From: an uncultured Muribaculaceae bacterium
GTDB taxonomy: Bacteria > Bacteroidota > Bacteroidia > Bacteroidales > Muribaculaceae
DNA: 64,000 nucleotides
Direction of reading: 5' to 3'
NCBI GenBank assembly: GCA_934636465.1
Contig: CAKUAR010000003.1
Span: 1-64,000 of the forward strand
In this document: positions 34,285 to 43,016 of the stretch, piece by piece
Numbering within the stretch: the stretch's first letter is position 1
Layout of the letters: every line of letters begins with the position of its first letter
The notes under the pieces: generated by a model
Database searches by the model: none
Told to the model about the DNA's origin: nothing
Seen by the model: the letters and a program-made list of their open reading frames with translations, nothing else
Position numbers and translations under genes: made by a program

Positions 34285-37155
34285 ATGAAGTACCTACAGT
34301 TGCTTGCACTGATGGTTCTCGCCATTAGTGCGAGCGCATCGGCTGCGAATATTTCACAAAAAGCCACCGACGTGGCAAAACAATTCTTGACACAGAAAGC
34401 CGGATTGCGAAGCCTGCCTCAAGGCGAGCTTACTATGGCTGTGATGCAGACTACGCCCGACAAGGCTGTGAAGCTGAAAAAGGGCAAAGCCGCACAGGCC
34501 GACTATTATGCCTATAATGTGCCAAACGGCGGCTTTGTGCTTATGGCACCGCTCACCGACGGCGAAATCAAGGTGGTGGGCTACTCGATTGATTCTAATT
34601 TTGAGTTTGACAACGCACCCGACGCGCTTGTGGCATGGCTCACATCATATAAGGAGGCCGTTGCCACCCGGGGCAACACATATCCACACCCAACAGTGAA
34701 GCCTGTGACTCCAATCTTAACCACCAAGTGGGGGCAAGGTGACCCCTACAACCGCATGTGCCCAAAATACGACGGCAATTCGCTGCTTGCCGGCTGCACA
34801 GCTGTGGCAATGGCGCAAATCATGTATCACTACAAGTCAACCGCTCCGTGCCAGGGCAAACTGGAATACGTCAACGAGGGCGTGGGCAACAAGGAGCTGA
34901 GCGTTGACTTCTCCAAGACATCATACGACTGGGGCAGCATGCTCCCCACCTACGACAAAGGCCACTACACCGACGCGCAGGCCAATGCCGTGGCCAAGCT
35001 GATGTATGAGGCCGGCGTGTCGTGCAAGGCGCGATATGACGTGAAGGGCACTATGGCAATGGCCACGAGCGCAGCCTTGCCGTTTGTGGGCTTCAACTAC
35101 TATTATAATTATAATTGCGATGTGTATTATCGCGAGTGGACTCCCACTCCGGTGTGGATTAAGCTCATACAAGATGAGCTGACTGCCGGCCGTCCTATCC
35201 TGTATTCGGGCGCGAGCGGCATCTCGGCACATGCGTTTGTAATAGACGGCATAGATGCCGAAAACAATGTGCACATCAACTGGGGCTGGGAAGGCCAAAG
35301 CGACGGCTACTATGATGTGACCTATTGCCATGCGCCCGAAGAGTCAAGAGGCTATTTCAAGGAGCAGCTGATGCTCACCGGCATACGTCCGCGCACATCG
35401 GCCGACGCGCCATATCGCCAGCAGCTCTATCACATGGGCTACAACTATCCGCAAGGCCAGTATATGAAGTTCTGCGGCATCACTGCCAACAACTATGAGC
35501 CAGACAATAAATATGCGTTTACTGTGGCTCTGGAGAAAGACGGAGAGCTGAAATACATGATGCCCGACAAAGAATACGACAACACCTCGGCAGCATGGCC
35601 AGCGTGGTTTTCCTCGCATGAGCGCAACCTGTGGCATACGGTGGTCAATGGCAAGGACGTGGGCGACAAGGTGTATGGAAACCTGGCCGACGGCACTTAT
35701 GAGTTGCAGGTGATATATCGCACTTATGGCTCCGACGGTGCTTGGACTGTGCTGCCAGTGCGCGACTATGCGCACTGCACCGTAACGGTGACCAACGGCG
35801 ACATGACATGGAATCAGCCTTTTGACGACGAGTTTGATTTCAAAGGCACAATTACCGAAATATCTCCTGTGAGCGAGATGATAGGTAAGACTCCCATGTA
35901 TCTTAGCGTTACATATCAAGACGAATCAAACCGTCTGCCTGGCAAGTCGGCCAATGTGCCGTTGCGGTTCACCGATGTGGAAACCGGTGACGTGTACGAC
36001 GGTAATGGCAGGGGTACTGCCACATGTGCCTTCGAGGCCAGATACCCTGGGCTTGTGGAGCAAGATGTGTTTTGCCTGAACCCCAAAAACGAGAAATCTC
36101 TTGGCATGCCAGGCGGCACCTACAAAGTGTCAATTGGCGACACCAACGCTGATTTCAAGCTGGCAAAAGACTTCACCGTAACACTCAAGCCTGCCGTGGA
36201 CTACCCCATTCTCGACGCTGCAAAGGACGTATATACCGACGGCGACGTGTTTTATTGGGGCTCAAAGGTGTATATGCATAACCCGGCCGGCAACAATTCG
36301 GTCAACAAAATAGACGGCAACGTGAACCTTAGCGTGTATGCCAAATCGGTGACAACCGGCGAGGAAGTGCGCCTGCACACGTTTACCGGCATGACAGTGC
36401 CGGCTTTAAAAAACACTTCATTTTTCTTGCCCACCACGCTCTATCCGCTTGAGGGCGACTATGAGCTGTCTATGCGCTACACCACCCCCGACGGCGAGCG
36501 TGGCTTGCTCAACCCCGAAGCCACAAAGAAGATTATCACCATACGCCCGTTAGCAAGTGCCGCGCTGCCTCAAATAGCTGCCACAGCCAAGGACCTCGAC
36601 GGCATTAGCTATCTGACCAAGGGCGAGGCTCACACGCTCAGCGTGCCGGTGGCCAACAATGCGTCGGCTGACTTCTCTGGTATAGTGCTTGCCACATTCT
36701 ACTGCAAGGAAACTGGCTCTTATGTGGAGGCTGAACTGCAAAATGTGGGCATAAAAGCTGGCGCAAGCGCCACACTTAGTGTGCCGGTCACGTTCCCTGG
36801 CGATGGCGTGTATGCAATGCAGCTCACGTCGAAGCGTCAGTCCGACACCTATGGCACATTTGTCAGCGCGCTCGACGCTGCCACTTCGCCAGTGTGCTAC
36901 AAGATAGGCGTGGGCGTGGCATCGGTGGCAGCTGTCAAAGCTCCAAAAATCAGCGTAACACCAAATCCGGCAACGGAGTCGGTGAGCATCACTGGAGTTG
37001 ATGGCACTGTTGCCGCCGAAGTGGTTTCTGCTACTGGCAGCGTGATGGTCAGCACCGTGGTTGGCCCAGGCGAGCGTATCGATGTGAGCGGCTTGCCAGC
37101 CGGAGTGTATTTTGTGAAAGCCGGAAAAGCTGTTGTGAAATTCGTGAAGCGCTGA
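34285..37155 (+). CDS. Secreted C10 family (streptopain-like) cysteine protease with T9SS-type tail
   Basis: A 956-residue protein with a signal peptide (1-20). An N-terminal propeptide of the Spi/streptopain type (about 22-125) carries ...YNVPNGGFVLMAPL. The catalytic domain has Cys171 in LLAGCTAVAMAQIMYHY and His316 in SAHAFVIDGID, then HINWGWEGQSDGYY; the 145-residue spacing fits the family. About 500 residues of beta-rich, probably Ig-like repeats follow, and then a type A sorting domain (ISVTPNPATESVSITG ... LPAGVYFVKAGKAVVKFVKR). It is predicted to be exported by the type IX system and self-activated by loss of the propeptide. The family includes SpeB, interpain and fragipain; the target here is unknown. 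Confidence 0.92.
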   Translation: MKYLQLLALMVLAISASASAANISQKATDVAKQFLTQKAGLRSLPQGELTMAVMQTTPDKAVKLKKGKAAQADYYAYNVPNGGFVLMAPLTDGEIKVVGYSIDSNFEFDNAPDALVAWLTSYKEAVATRGNTYPHPTVKPVTPILTTKWGQGDPYNRMCPKYDGNSLLAGCTAVAMAQIMYHYKSTAPCQGKLEYVNEGVGNKELSVDFSKTSYDWGSMLPTYDKGHYTDAQANAVAKLMYEAGVSCKARYDVKGTMAMATSAALPFVGFNYYYNYNCDVYYREWTPTPVWIKLIQDELTAGRPILYSGASGISAHAFVIDGIDAENNVHINWGWEGQSDGYYDVTYCHAPEESRGYFKEQLMLTGIRPRTSADAPYRQQLYHMGYNYPQGQYMKFCGITANNYEPDNKYAFTVALEKDGELKYMMPDKEYDNTSAAWPAWFSSHERNLWHTVVNGKDVGDKVYGNLADGTYELQVIYRTYGSDGAWTVLPVRDYAHCTVTVTNGDMTWNQPFDDEFDFKGTITEISPVSEMIGKTPMYLSVTYQDESNRLPGKSANVPLRFTDVETGDVYDGNGRGTATCAFEARYPGLVEQDVFCLNPKNEKSLGMPGGTYKVSIGDTNADFKLAKDFTVTLKPAVDYPILDAAKDVYTDGDVFYWGSKVYMHNPAGNNSVNKIDGNVNLSVYAKSVTTGEEVRLHTFTGMTVPALKNTSFFLPTTLYPLEGDYELSMRYTTPDGERGLLNPEATKKIITIRPLASAALPQIAATAKDLDGISYLTKGEAHTLSVPVANNASADFSGIVLATFYCKETGSYVEAELQNVGIKAGASATLSVPVTFPGDGVYAMQLTSKRQSDTYGTFVSALDAATSPVCYKIGVGVASVAAVKAPKISVTPNPATESVSITGVDGTVAAEVVSATGSVMVSTVVGPGERIDVSGLPAGVYFVKAGKAVVKFVKR

Positions 37156-37218
37156 CAGGCATTTGTGGCTTTTTGGTTGCAGAAAGCCGCCACGAATGTT
37201 AAAAATGAACGAAAAACG

Positions 37219-37249
37219 TTGATTATTAGCAAGAATGTTACTACCTTTG
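37219..37249 (+). promoter_or_regulatory. Promoter TTG-N20-TACCTTTG of the DUF177-rpmF operon
   Basis: TTG at 37219-37221, 20 bases, TACCTTTG at 37242-37249. It ends 22 bases before the TTG start of the DUF177 gene, which supports that start. Confidence 0.75.
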
Positions 37250-37271
37250 TGGCGATTTTAACGCTAAAAAG

Positions 37272-37838
37272 TTGAGAAAGGTCGATGAATTTCAGTTGCC
37301 CTTGAAGGGCGTGCCTATTGGTACTCAAAGTTTTAAGTACCATTTAGATGGTGCTTTCTTTAATGGCGATGACGACAAAAACGACGTTATCGACAGTGAT
37401 GTGACCGTGGCTCTCACCGCCGACTACCGCTCCGGTGGAATATGTGAGCTGAGATTTGAGTTCAAAGGCGAGATAAGCGTGCCTTGTGACCGCTGCCTCG
37501 ACCCCATGCCGATAGCCATCGACACCACCTATGACCTAAGCGTGAAAGAGGGCACAAGGCTCGACGACAGCACCGACAACGTGCTTGAAGTGCCGGCCGA
37601 CATGCGCTACCTCGACATAGCGCCGGCAATGCGCGACACCGTGCTGCTGTGCATTCCCATAATGCACGTGCATGCCGACGGTGAGTGCAACCCCGACATG
37701 CTCAAGGCGCTTGACAGCCACGCCGCCACAAGTGGAGCTGACGAGCTGCCAGATGACGAAGAAGAACTTAATGACAGCGGCATGGCCGACCCACGCTGGG
37801 AGGCCTTGCGCAAACTGAAAGATAATAAAAACAATTAA
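37272..37838 (+). CDS. DUF177 (YceD-like) protein upstream of rpmF
   Basis: A 188-residue acidic protein. There is no upstream ATG in frame, and the promoter ends at 37249, so the TTG at 37272 is taken as the start (LRKVDEFQLPLKGV). The conserved core is CELRFEFKGEISVPCDRCLDPM, then LDIAPAMRDTVLLCIPIMHVH and the family-type ending LDSH...DPRWEALRKLKDNKNN. YceD/DUF177 is nearly always next to rpmF and is linked to 23S rRNA accumulation in other organisms. It is 16 bases upstream of rpmF, as expected. Confidence 0.9.
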   Translation: MRKVDEFQLPLKGVPIGTQSFKYHLDGAFFNGDDDKNDVIDSDVTVALTADYRSGGICELRFEFKGEISVPCDRCLDPMPIAIDTTYDLSVKEGTRLDDSTDNVLEVPADMRYLDIAPAMRDTVLLCIPIMHVHADGECNPDMLKALDSHAATSGADELPDDEEELNDSGMADPRWEALRKLKDNKNN

Positions 37839-37854
37839 AAATAAGTAATTAAAA

Positions 37855-38040
37855 ATGGCACATCCTAAACGCAGACAATCAAAGACTCGTACAGCCAAAA
37901 GAAGAACTCATGACGTGGCTGTAGCCCCTACAATCGCATTATGCCCTAACTGCGGCGCATGGCATGTTTATCACACAGTATGCCCAGAGTGCGGTTACTA
38001 TCGTGGAAAGAAAGTTATTGGTGACGAGGCAGCCGTTTAA
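37855..38040 (+). CDS. rpmF: 50S ribosomal protein L32
   Basis: A 61-residue protein. MAHPKRRQSKTRTAKRRTHD is the basic N-terminal tail. Two CxxC pairs (CPNC and CPEC) form the zinc ribbon, so this is the zinc-binding version. The order DUF177-rpmF-fabH is the conserved lipid-ribosome cluster of many bacteria. Confidence 0.97.
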   Translation: MAHPKRRQSKTRTAKRRTHDVAVAPTIALCPNCGAWHVYHTVCPECGYYRGKKVIGDEAAV

Positions 38041-38129
38041 TTTTTGAAAAAGCCGACAAAGGCAAAATCTGTCGATTTTGTTACTTTTGAGGCACGGCCG
38101 TTGATTCAAAACAATAAGAAAACAACATC

Positions 38130-38185
38130 ATGTATCCTAAATAATGCACTTGTAACAAAGGCCGACACTATTTAGGATATTTTTT
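38130..38185 (+). terminator. Hairpin terminator or attenuator between rpmF and fabH
   Basis: A perfect 11-bp stem (TATCCTAAATA at 38133-38143, TATTTAGGATA at 38169-38179) has a 25-base loop and is followed by six T residues. It ends 22 bases before the fabH start. It could uncouple fabH expression from the upstream genes. A tiny frame ATG-TAT-CCT-AAA-TAA (38130-38144) overlaps the left arm; its translation is unproven. Confidence 0.8.
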
Positions 38186-38207
38186 AAAGGGATAAAAAGA
38201 CAACAAA

Positions 38208-39191
38208 ATGCTTAACGCAAAGATAACGGGAATAGCGTCTTATCTGCCCGACTACGTGCTCACCAACGACGAGCTGTCGCACATTGTTGACACCAACGAC
38301 GAGTGGATAACGACACGTGTGGGAATCAAGGAACGCCGCATTCTGAAGCAAGATGTGGGTTCGTCATACATGGGAATAAAAGCCGTGGAGAAGCTGCTTG
38401 CCGAAACTGGCACCAACCCCGACGACGTTGACTTGCTGATTTGTGCCACGTCGAACCCCGACTACCGTTTCCCGTCAACCGCATCTATCATTGCCCACCA
38501 GGTGGGAATGGAAAAGAAATGCTACGCCTACGACATTCAGGCTGCTTGCGCCGGCTTCATCGTGGCCACCTATGATGCCAACGCCTACATCAAGGCAGGC
38601 TTGTATAAAAAGGTAATTGTGGTGTGTGCCGAGAAAATGAGCAGCATGACAAACTATGAGGACCGCTCCACTTGTCCGCTCTTTGGCGACGGTGCGGCAG
38701 CTGTGCTCATGGAGCCAACCGACGACCTCAGCACCGGTATCATCGACGGCGTGATGCACGTTGACGGTAGCGGTCTGGAGCACCTGCTCTACAAGGCCGG
38801 TGGCTCGGCTCACCCGGCCACACATGCCTCTATCGACGCCCGCGAGCACTATGTGTATCAGGAGGGTCGCGCCGTGTATAAACATGCTGTGATGGACATG
38901 CTCACCTCTTCGCAAGAGGTGATGAAGCGCAACAACCTCACTTGCGACGACATTCAGTGGTTTGTGCCCCATCAGGCCAATCTGCGCATCATTGAGGCCG
39001 TGGGCAGCCGTCTTGGCATCAGCGACGACAAGGTGCTCGTCAACATAGAGCACGTGGGCAACACCAGCGCAGCGTCAATACCCATCTGCTTAGACGAGTA
39101 TAAAGACAAGCTCAAGAAGGGCGACAAGATAATACTCACCGCATTTGGAGCCGGCTTCACTTGGGGAGCCGAATATCTCATCTGGGGTTGA
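38208..39191 (+). CDS. fabH: Beta-ketoacyl-ACP synthase III
   Basis: A 327-residue thiolase-fold enzyme with the catalytic triad visible: Cys114 (QAACAGFIV), His255 (VPHQANLRI) and Asn285 (HVGNTSAAS). The N-terminus TGIASYLPDYVLTNDELS and NDEWITTRVGIKERR are family-typical. It condenses acetyl-CoA with malonyl-ACP to start fatty acid synthesis. Length is normal. It is separated from rpmF by a strong hairpin. Confidence 0.96.
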   Translation: MLNAKITGIASYLPDYVLTNDELSHIVDTNDEWITTRVGIKERRILKQDVGSSYMGIKAVEKLLAETGTNPDDVDLLICATSNPDYRFPSTASIIAHQVGMEKKCYAYDIQAACAGFIVATYDANAYIKAGLYKKVIVVCAEKMSSMTNYEDRSTCPLFGDGAAAVLMEPTDDLSTGIIDGVMHVDGSGLEHLLYKAGGSAHPATHASIDAREHYVYQEGRAVYKHAVMDMLTSSQEVMKRNNLTCDDIQWFVPHQANLRIIEAVGSRLGISDDKVLVNIEHVGNTSAASIPICLDEYKDKLKKGDKIILTAFGAGFTWGAEYLIWG

Positions 39192-39395
39192 TTTTGCCGC
39201 TGAAAAGAGCGATACTCCAGCACACACTCAGAGGACATCAATGCATCACACACACTCAAGAAATTGAGGGCGCGCGGTGCATTTTTTGAATTAAGGCAGG
39301 CATAGCGGCACTACACGGCCGCCGCAAGAAGTTTCTTTTTAGTCAAGAAACCGAAGCCAGAAAATGAAAAAATGCAGAAAAGAGATTTTTGAATC

Positions 39396-40289
39396 ATGGA
39401 AGAAACGCAGCACAAGGCCGGATTTGTGAATATAGTGGGCAACCCCAATGTGGGCAAGTCAACCCTCAGCAACCTGCTGGTGGGCGAAAGACTGTCGATT
39501 ATCACAAGCAAGGCGCAGACCACGCGACACCGCATAATGGGCATAGTCAACGGTCCGGACTACCAGATTGTGATAAGCGACACGCCAGGAGTGCTGAAGC
39601 CTAAATTCAAGCTTCAGGAGAGTATGCTCGACTTCTCTACCGGCGCACTCGTAGATGCCGACATATTGCTCTATGTGACCGATGTGATAGAGACTCCCAC
39701 CAAAAACAAGGATTACCTTGACAGGGTGGCAAAGGAGAAGATACCGATATTACTCGTAATCAACAAGATTGACTTGCTGAAAAGCCAGGCCGACCTCGAA
39801 AAGATAGTTGACCAGTGGCATGAGCTGCTGCCCACGGCAGAAATCTGCCCCACAAGCGCAAAAGAGGGCTTTAACGTGGAGCCTATCAAGCGCCGCATCA
39901 TAGAGCTGCTGCCGGTGCACCCGCCCTATTTCGGCAAAGACGCGCTCACCGACAAAAATTCACGTTTCTTTGTGACCGAGATTGTACGCGAGAAGATACT
40001 TCTCGACTACGACAAAGAAGTGCCCTATGCCACGCAGGTGATTGTGGAGCGTTTCGACGAGCAAGACACGTCGATTCACATCAACGCCGTGATATATGTG
40101 GAGCGCGACACGCAAAAGGGCATCATCATAGGCCACGGCGGCCGCAAGCTGAAGCGTGTGGGCATAGAGGCTCGCAAAGAAATAGAGGCTTTCTTCGGCA
40201 AGCATGTGTATCTGGAGCTGTTTGTCAAGGTGGAGAAAGACTGGCGCAACCGCGAGAACAAGCTGCGTGAGTTTGGCTATATAGAGTGA
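39396..40289 (+). CDS. era: GTPase Era
   Basis: A 297-residue protein. The G domain has GNPNVGKST (G1), TTRHRIMG (G2), DTPG (G3) and NKID (G4). The C-terminal KH domain (about 205-297) has VIYVERDTQKGIIIGHGGRKLKRVGIEARKEIE. Era binds the 3' end of 16S rRNA during 30S assembly. Followed by der 91 bases later, another ribosome GTPase; the two are probably co-transcribed. Confidence 0.97.
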   Translation: MEETQHKAGFVNIVGNPNVGKSTLSNLLVGERLSIITSKAQTTRHRIMGIVNGPDYQIVISDTPGVLKPKFKLQESMLDFSTGALVDADILLYVTDVIETPTKNKDYLDRVAKEKIPILLVINKIDLLKSQADLEKIVDQWHELLPTAEICPTSAKEGFNVEPIKRRIIELLPVHPPYFGKDALTDKNSRFFVTEIVREKILLDYDKEVPYATQVIVERFDEQDTSIHINAVIYVERDTQKGIIIGHGGRKLKRVGIEARKEIEAFFGKHVYLELFVKVEKDWRNRENKLREFGYIE

Positions 40290-40380
40290 GCAGGCTCACA
40301 ACGAGAAAGAGAGAATTCAAATTTTATTCAAGAAATCAAGGCTGGCGCGAGCCGGCCTATAAACACACAAGGAGAGATAA

Positions 40381-41694
40381 ATGGGAAGACTGATTGCTAT
40401 TGTCGGACGCCCTAACGTGGGCAAATCCACATTGTTCAACCGCCTCACTAAGACGCGTGCAGCCATTGTGAACGACGAGAGCGGCACCACGCGCGACCGC
40501 CAGTATGGCAAGACCGACTGGGGCGGTATGGAAATGTCGGTGGTTGACACCGGCGGCTGGGTGGTGAACAGCGAAGACATTTTTGAGGGCGAAATAAACA
40601 AGCAGGTGGGCATAGCCATTGAGGAGGCCGACGTGATTGTGTTTATGGTTGACATCAAAAACGGTGTCACCGACCTCGACGACCATGTGGCCGACACGCT
40701 GCGCCGCAGCGGCAAGCCTGTGGTGCTGGTGACCAACAAGGCCGACAACTACGAGAACCTGTATGCCGAGGCAGAGTTTTACTCGCTGGGCTTGGGGCAG
40801 CCTTACTCCATTTCGGCAGCCAACGGCACCGGCACGGGCGACCTCATGGACCGCATCGTGGAGCTTATGCCCAAGAAGGCCGACGACACTCCGCAAGACG
40901 AGATTCCGCGCTTTGCCATTGTGGGCAGACCTAACGCCGGCAAATCGTCGCTCATCAACGCCTTGATGGACGAGCAGCGCAACATAGTGACCGACATAGC
41001 CGGCACCACGCGCGACAGCATATATAGCCGCTACAACAAGTTTGGCTTCGACTTCTATCTGGTTGACACAGCCGGTATTCGCAAGAAAAATAAGGTTAAT
41101 GAAGACATTGAGTATTACTCGGTGTTGCGCAGCATCAGAGCCATTGAGAACAGCGACGTGTGCATTTTGCTCATCGACGCCACCCGCGGCATTGAGTCGC
41201 AAGACGTCAACATATTCTCCATAGTGCAGAAAAACCGCAAGGGTCTCATAGTGCTCGTCAACAAGTGGGACTTGGTGGAAAACAAGAGCCAGGAGGCGCA
41301 AAACCACTTTGAGAGCGCCATACGCTCGCGCTTCGCGCCGTTCACCGACTTCCCCATAATCTTTGGCTCGGCACTCACCAAGCAGCGCATCTACAAGGTG
41401 CTGCAGCAGGCAATCGACGTGTATGGCAATCGCACCACAGTGATACCCACATCGCAACTCAACAATGTGATGCAAGACGCCATAGCCGCCTATCCGCCGC
41501 CAGCCACCAAAGGCAAGATAGTGAAGATAAAATATGTGACCATGCTCAAGGAGTCGCGTGTGCCCACATTCCTTTTCTTCTGCAATCTGCCGCAGTGGAT
41601 TAAAGACCCCTACAAACGCTATCTTGAGAACAAGATAAGGGAAAACTGGAAATTCACCGGCACCCCAATTAATCTGTTCTTCCGTCAAAAGTGA
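40381..41694 (+). CDS. der: GTPase Der (EngA)
   Basis: A 437-residue protein with two consecutive G domains. The first has GRPNVGKST at about 9-17, then [13 protein letters not shown] and NKAD. The second has GRPNAGKSS at about 182, then [12 protein letters not shown] and NKWD. A C-terminal KH-like domain ends in PINLFFRQK. Der works in 50S subunit assembly. Length and order are standard. Confidence 0.97.
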   Translation: MGRLIAIVGRPNVGKSTLFNRLTKTRAAIVNDESGTTRDRQYGKTDWGGMEMSVVDTGGWVVNSEDIFEGEINKQVGIAIEEADVIVFMVDIKNGVTDLDDHVADTLRRSGKPVVLVTNKADNYENLYAEAEFYSLGLGQPYSISAANGTGTGDLMDRIVELMPKKADDTPQDEIPRFAIVGRPNAGKSSLINALMDEQRNIVTDIAGTTRDSIYSRYNKFGFDFYLVDTAGIRKKNKVNEDIEYYSVLRSIRAIENSDVCILLIDATRGIESQDVNIFSIVQKNRKGLIVLVNKWDLVENKSQEAQNHFESAIRSRFAPFTDFPIIFGSALTKQRIYKVLQQAIDVYGNRTTVIPTSQLNNVMQDAIAAYPPPATKGKIVKIKYVTMLKESRVPTFLFFCNLPQWIKDPYKRYLENKIRENWKFTGTPINLFFRQK

Positions 41695-41717
41695 TTTTAC
41701 ACATATATATGTCAACG

Positions 41718-41752
41718 AAATAGGCTGCGTTTTTGAACGCAGCCTATTTTCG
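41718..41752. terminator. Bidirectional terminator between der and the efflux operon
   Basis: A perfect 14-bp stem, AAATAGGCTGCGTT (41718-41731) with AACGCAGCCTATTT (41736-41749), has the tetraloop TTTG. It lies between convergent operons. Confidence 0.88.
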
Positions 41753-41822
41753 TCATTTTAAACGAGGGAGGGTGTGCCGGAGGTACGCGTATCACACCGA
41801 CAGCTACTTTTTTGCCACGTTG

Positions 41823-43016
41823 TTATAGCTCGGTGGCAGATAGCTCGGCGTAGGCTTTCTGGAACTCACGCTCCGCGTCGAGCGACTGGTTGACGGCATC
41901 GTAGTAGAGCCGCATCTCCACCAAGTAGTCGAGCAGCGATATTTCGCCCTCGTCGAGGGCTTTTTTGAGCAGAGTGGCGTTGCTTGTGGAGCGGAGTGCC
42001 GTGCTATAGGTCTCGGCGGTTTTCTTCAGTCCTGCGGCACGATCATAGAGCACCTTGAGGTTGCCATAGAACTGCTGCTTGGCGTCGGCCTGGCGAGCCT
42101 GTGCCGCCACCACGGCGGCTTTTGCCTGGCGCACGCGCTTCTTGTTTGACCACAGCGGTATTGACACGCCCACCGTCACGCCTTGATAGCGTTGGTCGGC
42201 CTCAAACTCGCCCATATAGCCTGCCGAGAACGACGGCAGACCCTGCTTCTTGGCGAGCGACAGTTGCTTCTGGCTCACTTCCACCTCTTGCCTCACATAG
42301 GCGAGCAGTGGACTTTTTGCCTCGGCTTGCGCATACCACAGTTCAAAGTCGGCGGGCAGAGCCGCGGTGTCGTAGCTGGTCTGGCTGATTGTCACGGCCT
42401 CGCCGCCGTTGAGGTTGGCAAGGCGCGCAAGCACTGCCGAGCGTTCTGCCGACAGGCGCGACACCTCGCCCTCTATCATCGACATGTCGAGCACCACTTT
42501 GTTGTATTCTATGCGGTTGCCCTCGCCGCTGTCGAGGCGTTTTTTGTGCAGCTCGGCAAGTGCGGCGGCCTGCTTGTGGCGTGCGGCAAGCTCGGCAAGC
42601 ATGGCGTTGTAATATATCACGTCGAGGCAGGCGAGCTTGGCGTCGAGCAGCAATTGCATGCGGCTTGAGCGATATTCCCACTCCACAAGCTTGTTTTTGC
42701 TGTCGGCCACCTTGCCTTTCATGCCCGAAAGAGTGGCCAGGTCAAACGACTGCGACACGTTGAAGTCCTTGCGGTGACCTATGGCCGTGGGGTTGCCCCA
42801 CAGGTAGTTGAAGCCAAGCTCAAGGTCGGGCAGCGACACCTCGGCGCGGTTTTCGAGTTTTTGTGCGTCGGTGCTGCTGCGCAAGGCTTTGAGTGTGGTG
42901 TTGTTGCGTTCCAAAGAGGCCAGCACGACGTCTATGCTCTGCTGGGCGCAAAGCGGCATGGCAGCCGCCGCGAGCAGCACGATGGTGCTTGTTGCTATTA
43001 TCAGTTTCTTGTTCAT
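41823..43016 (-). CDS. TolC/CusC-family outer-membrane efflux protein
   Basis: A 397-residue protein with a signal peptide (about residues 1-24, ending LCAQ). It has two long alpha-helical repeats separated by beta segments, as in outer membrane factors (LDLGFNYLWGN-type first hairpin, then GVSIPLWSNKKRVRQAKAAVVAAQARQADAKQ and LDYLVEMRLYYDAVNQSLDAEREFQKAYAEL). It overlaps the RND pump gene by four bases and would form the outer exit of the tripartite pump. It is last in the operon. Confidence 0.9.
   Translation of the reverse strand: MNKKLIIATSTIVLLAAAAMPLCAQQSIDVVLASLERNNTTLKALRSSTDAQKLENRAEVSLPDLELGFNYLWGNPTAIGHRKDFNVSQSFDLATLSGMKGKVADSKNKLVEWEYRSSRMQLLLDAKLACLDVIYYNAMLAELAARHKQAAALAELHKKRLDSGEGNRIEYNKVVLDMSMIEGEVSRLSAERSAVLARLANLNGGEAVTISQTSYDTAALPADFELWYAQAEAKSPLLAYVRQEVEVSQKQLSLAKKQGLPSFSAGYMGEFEADQRYQGVTVGVSIPLWSNKKRVRQAKAAVVAAQARQADAKQQFYGNLKVLYDRAAGLKKTAETYSTALRSTSNATLLKKALDEGEISLLDYLVEMRLYYDAVNQSLDAEREFQKAYAELSATEL

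Noticed and set aside
40357..41715. 452-residue open frame on the minus strand
   Set aside because: It lies fully antisense to der, has no family motifs and a composition typical of a shadow of a GC-balanced gene.
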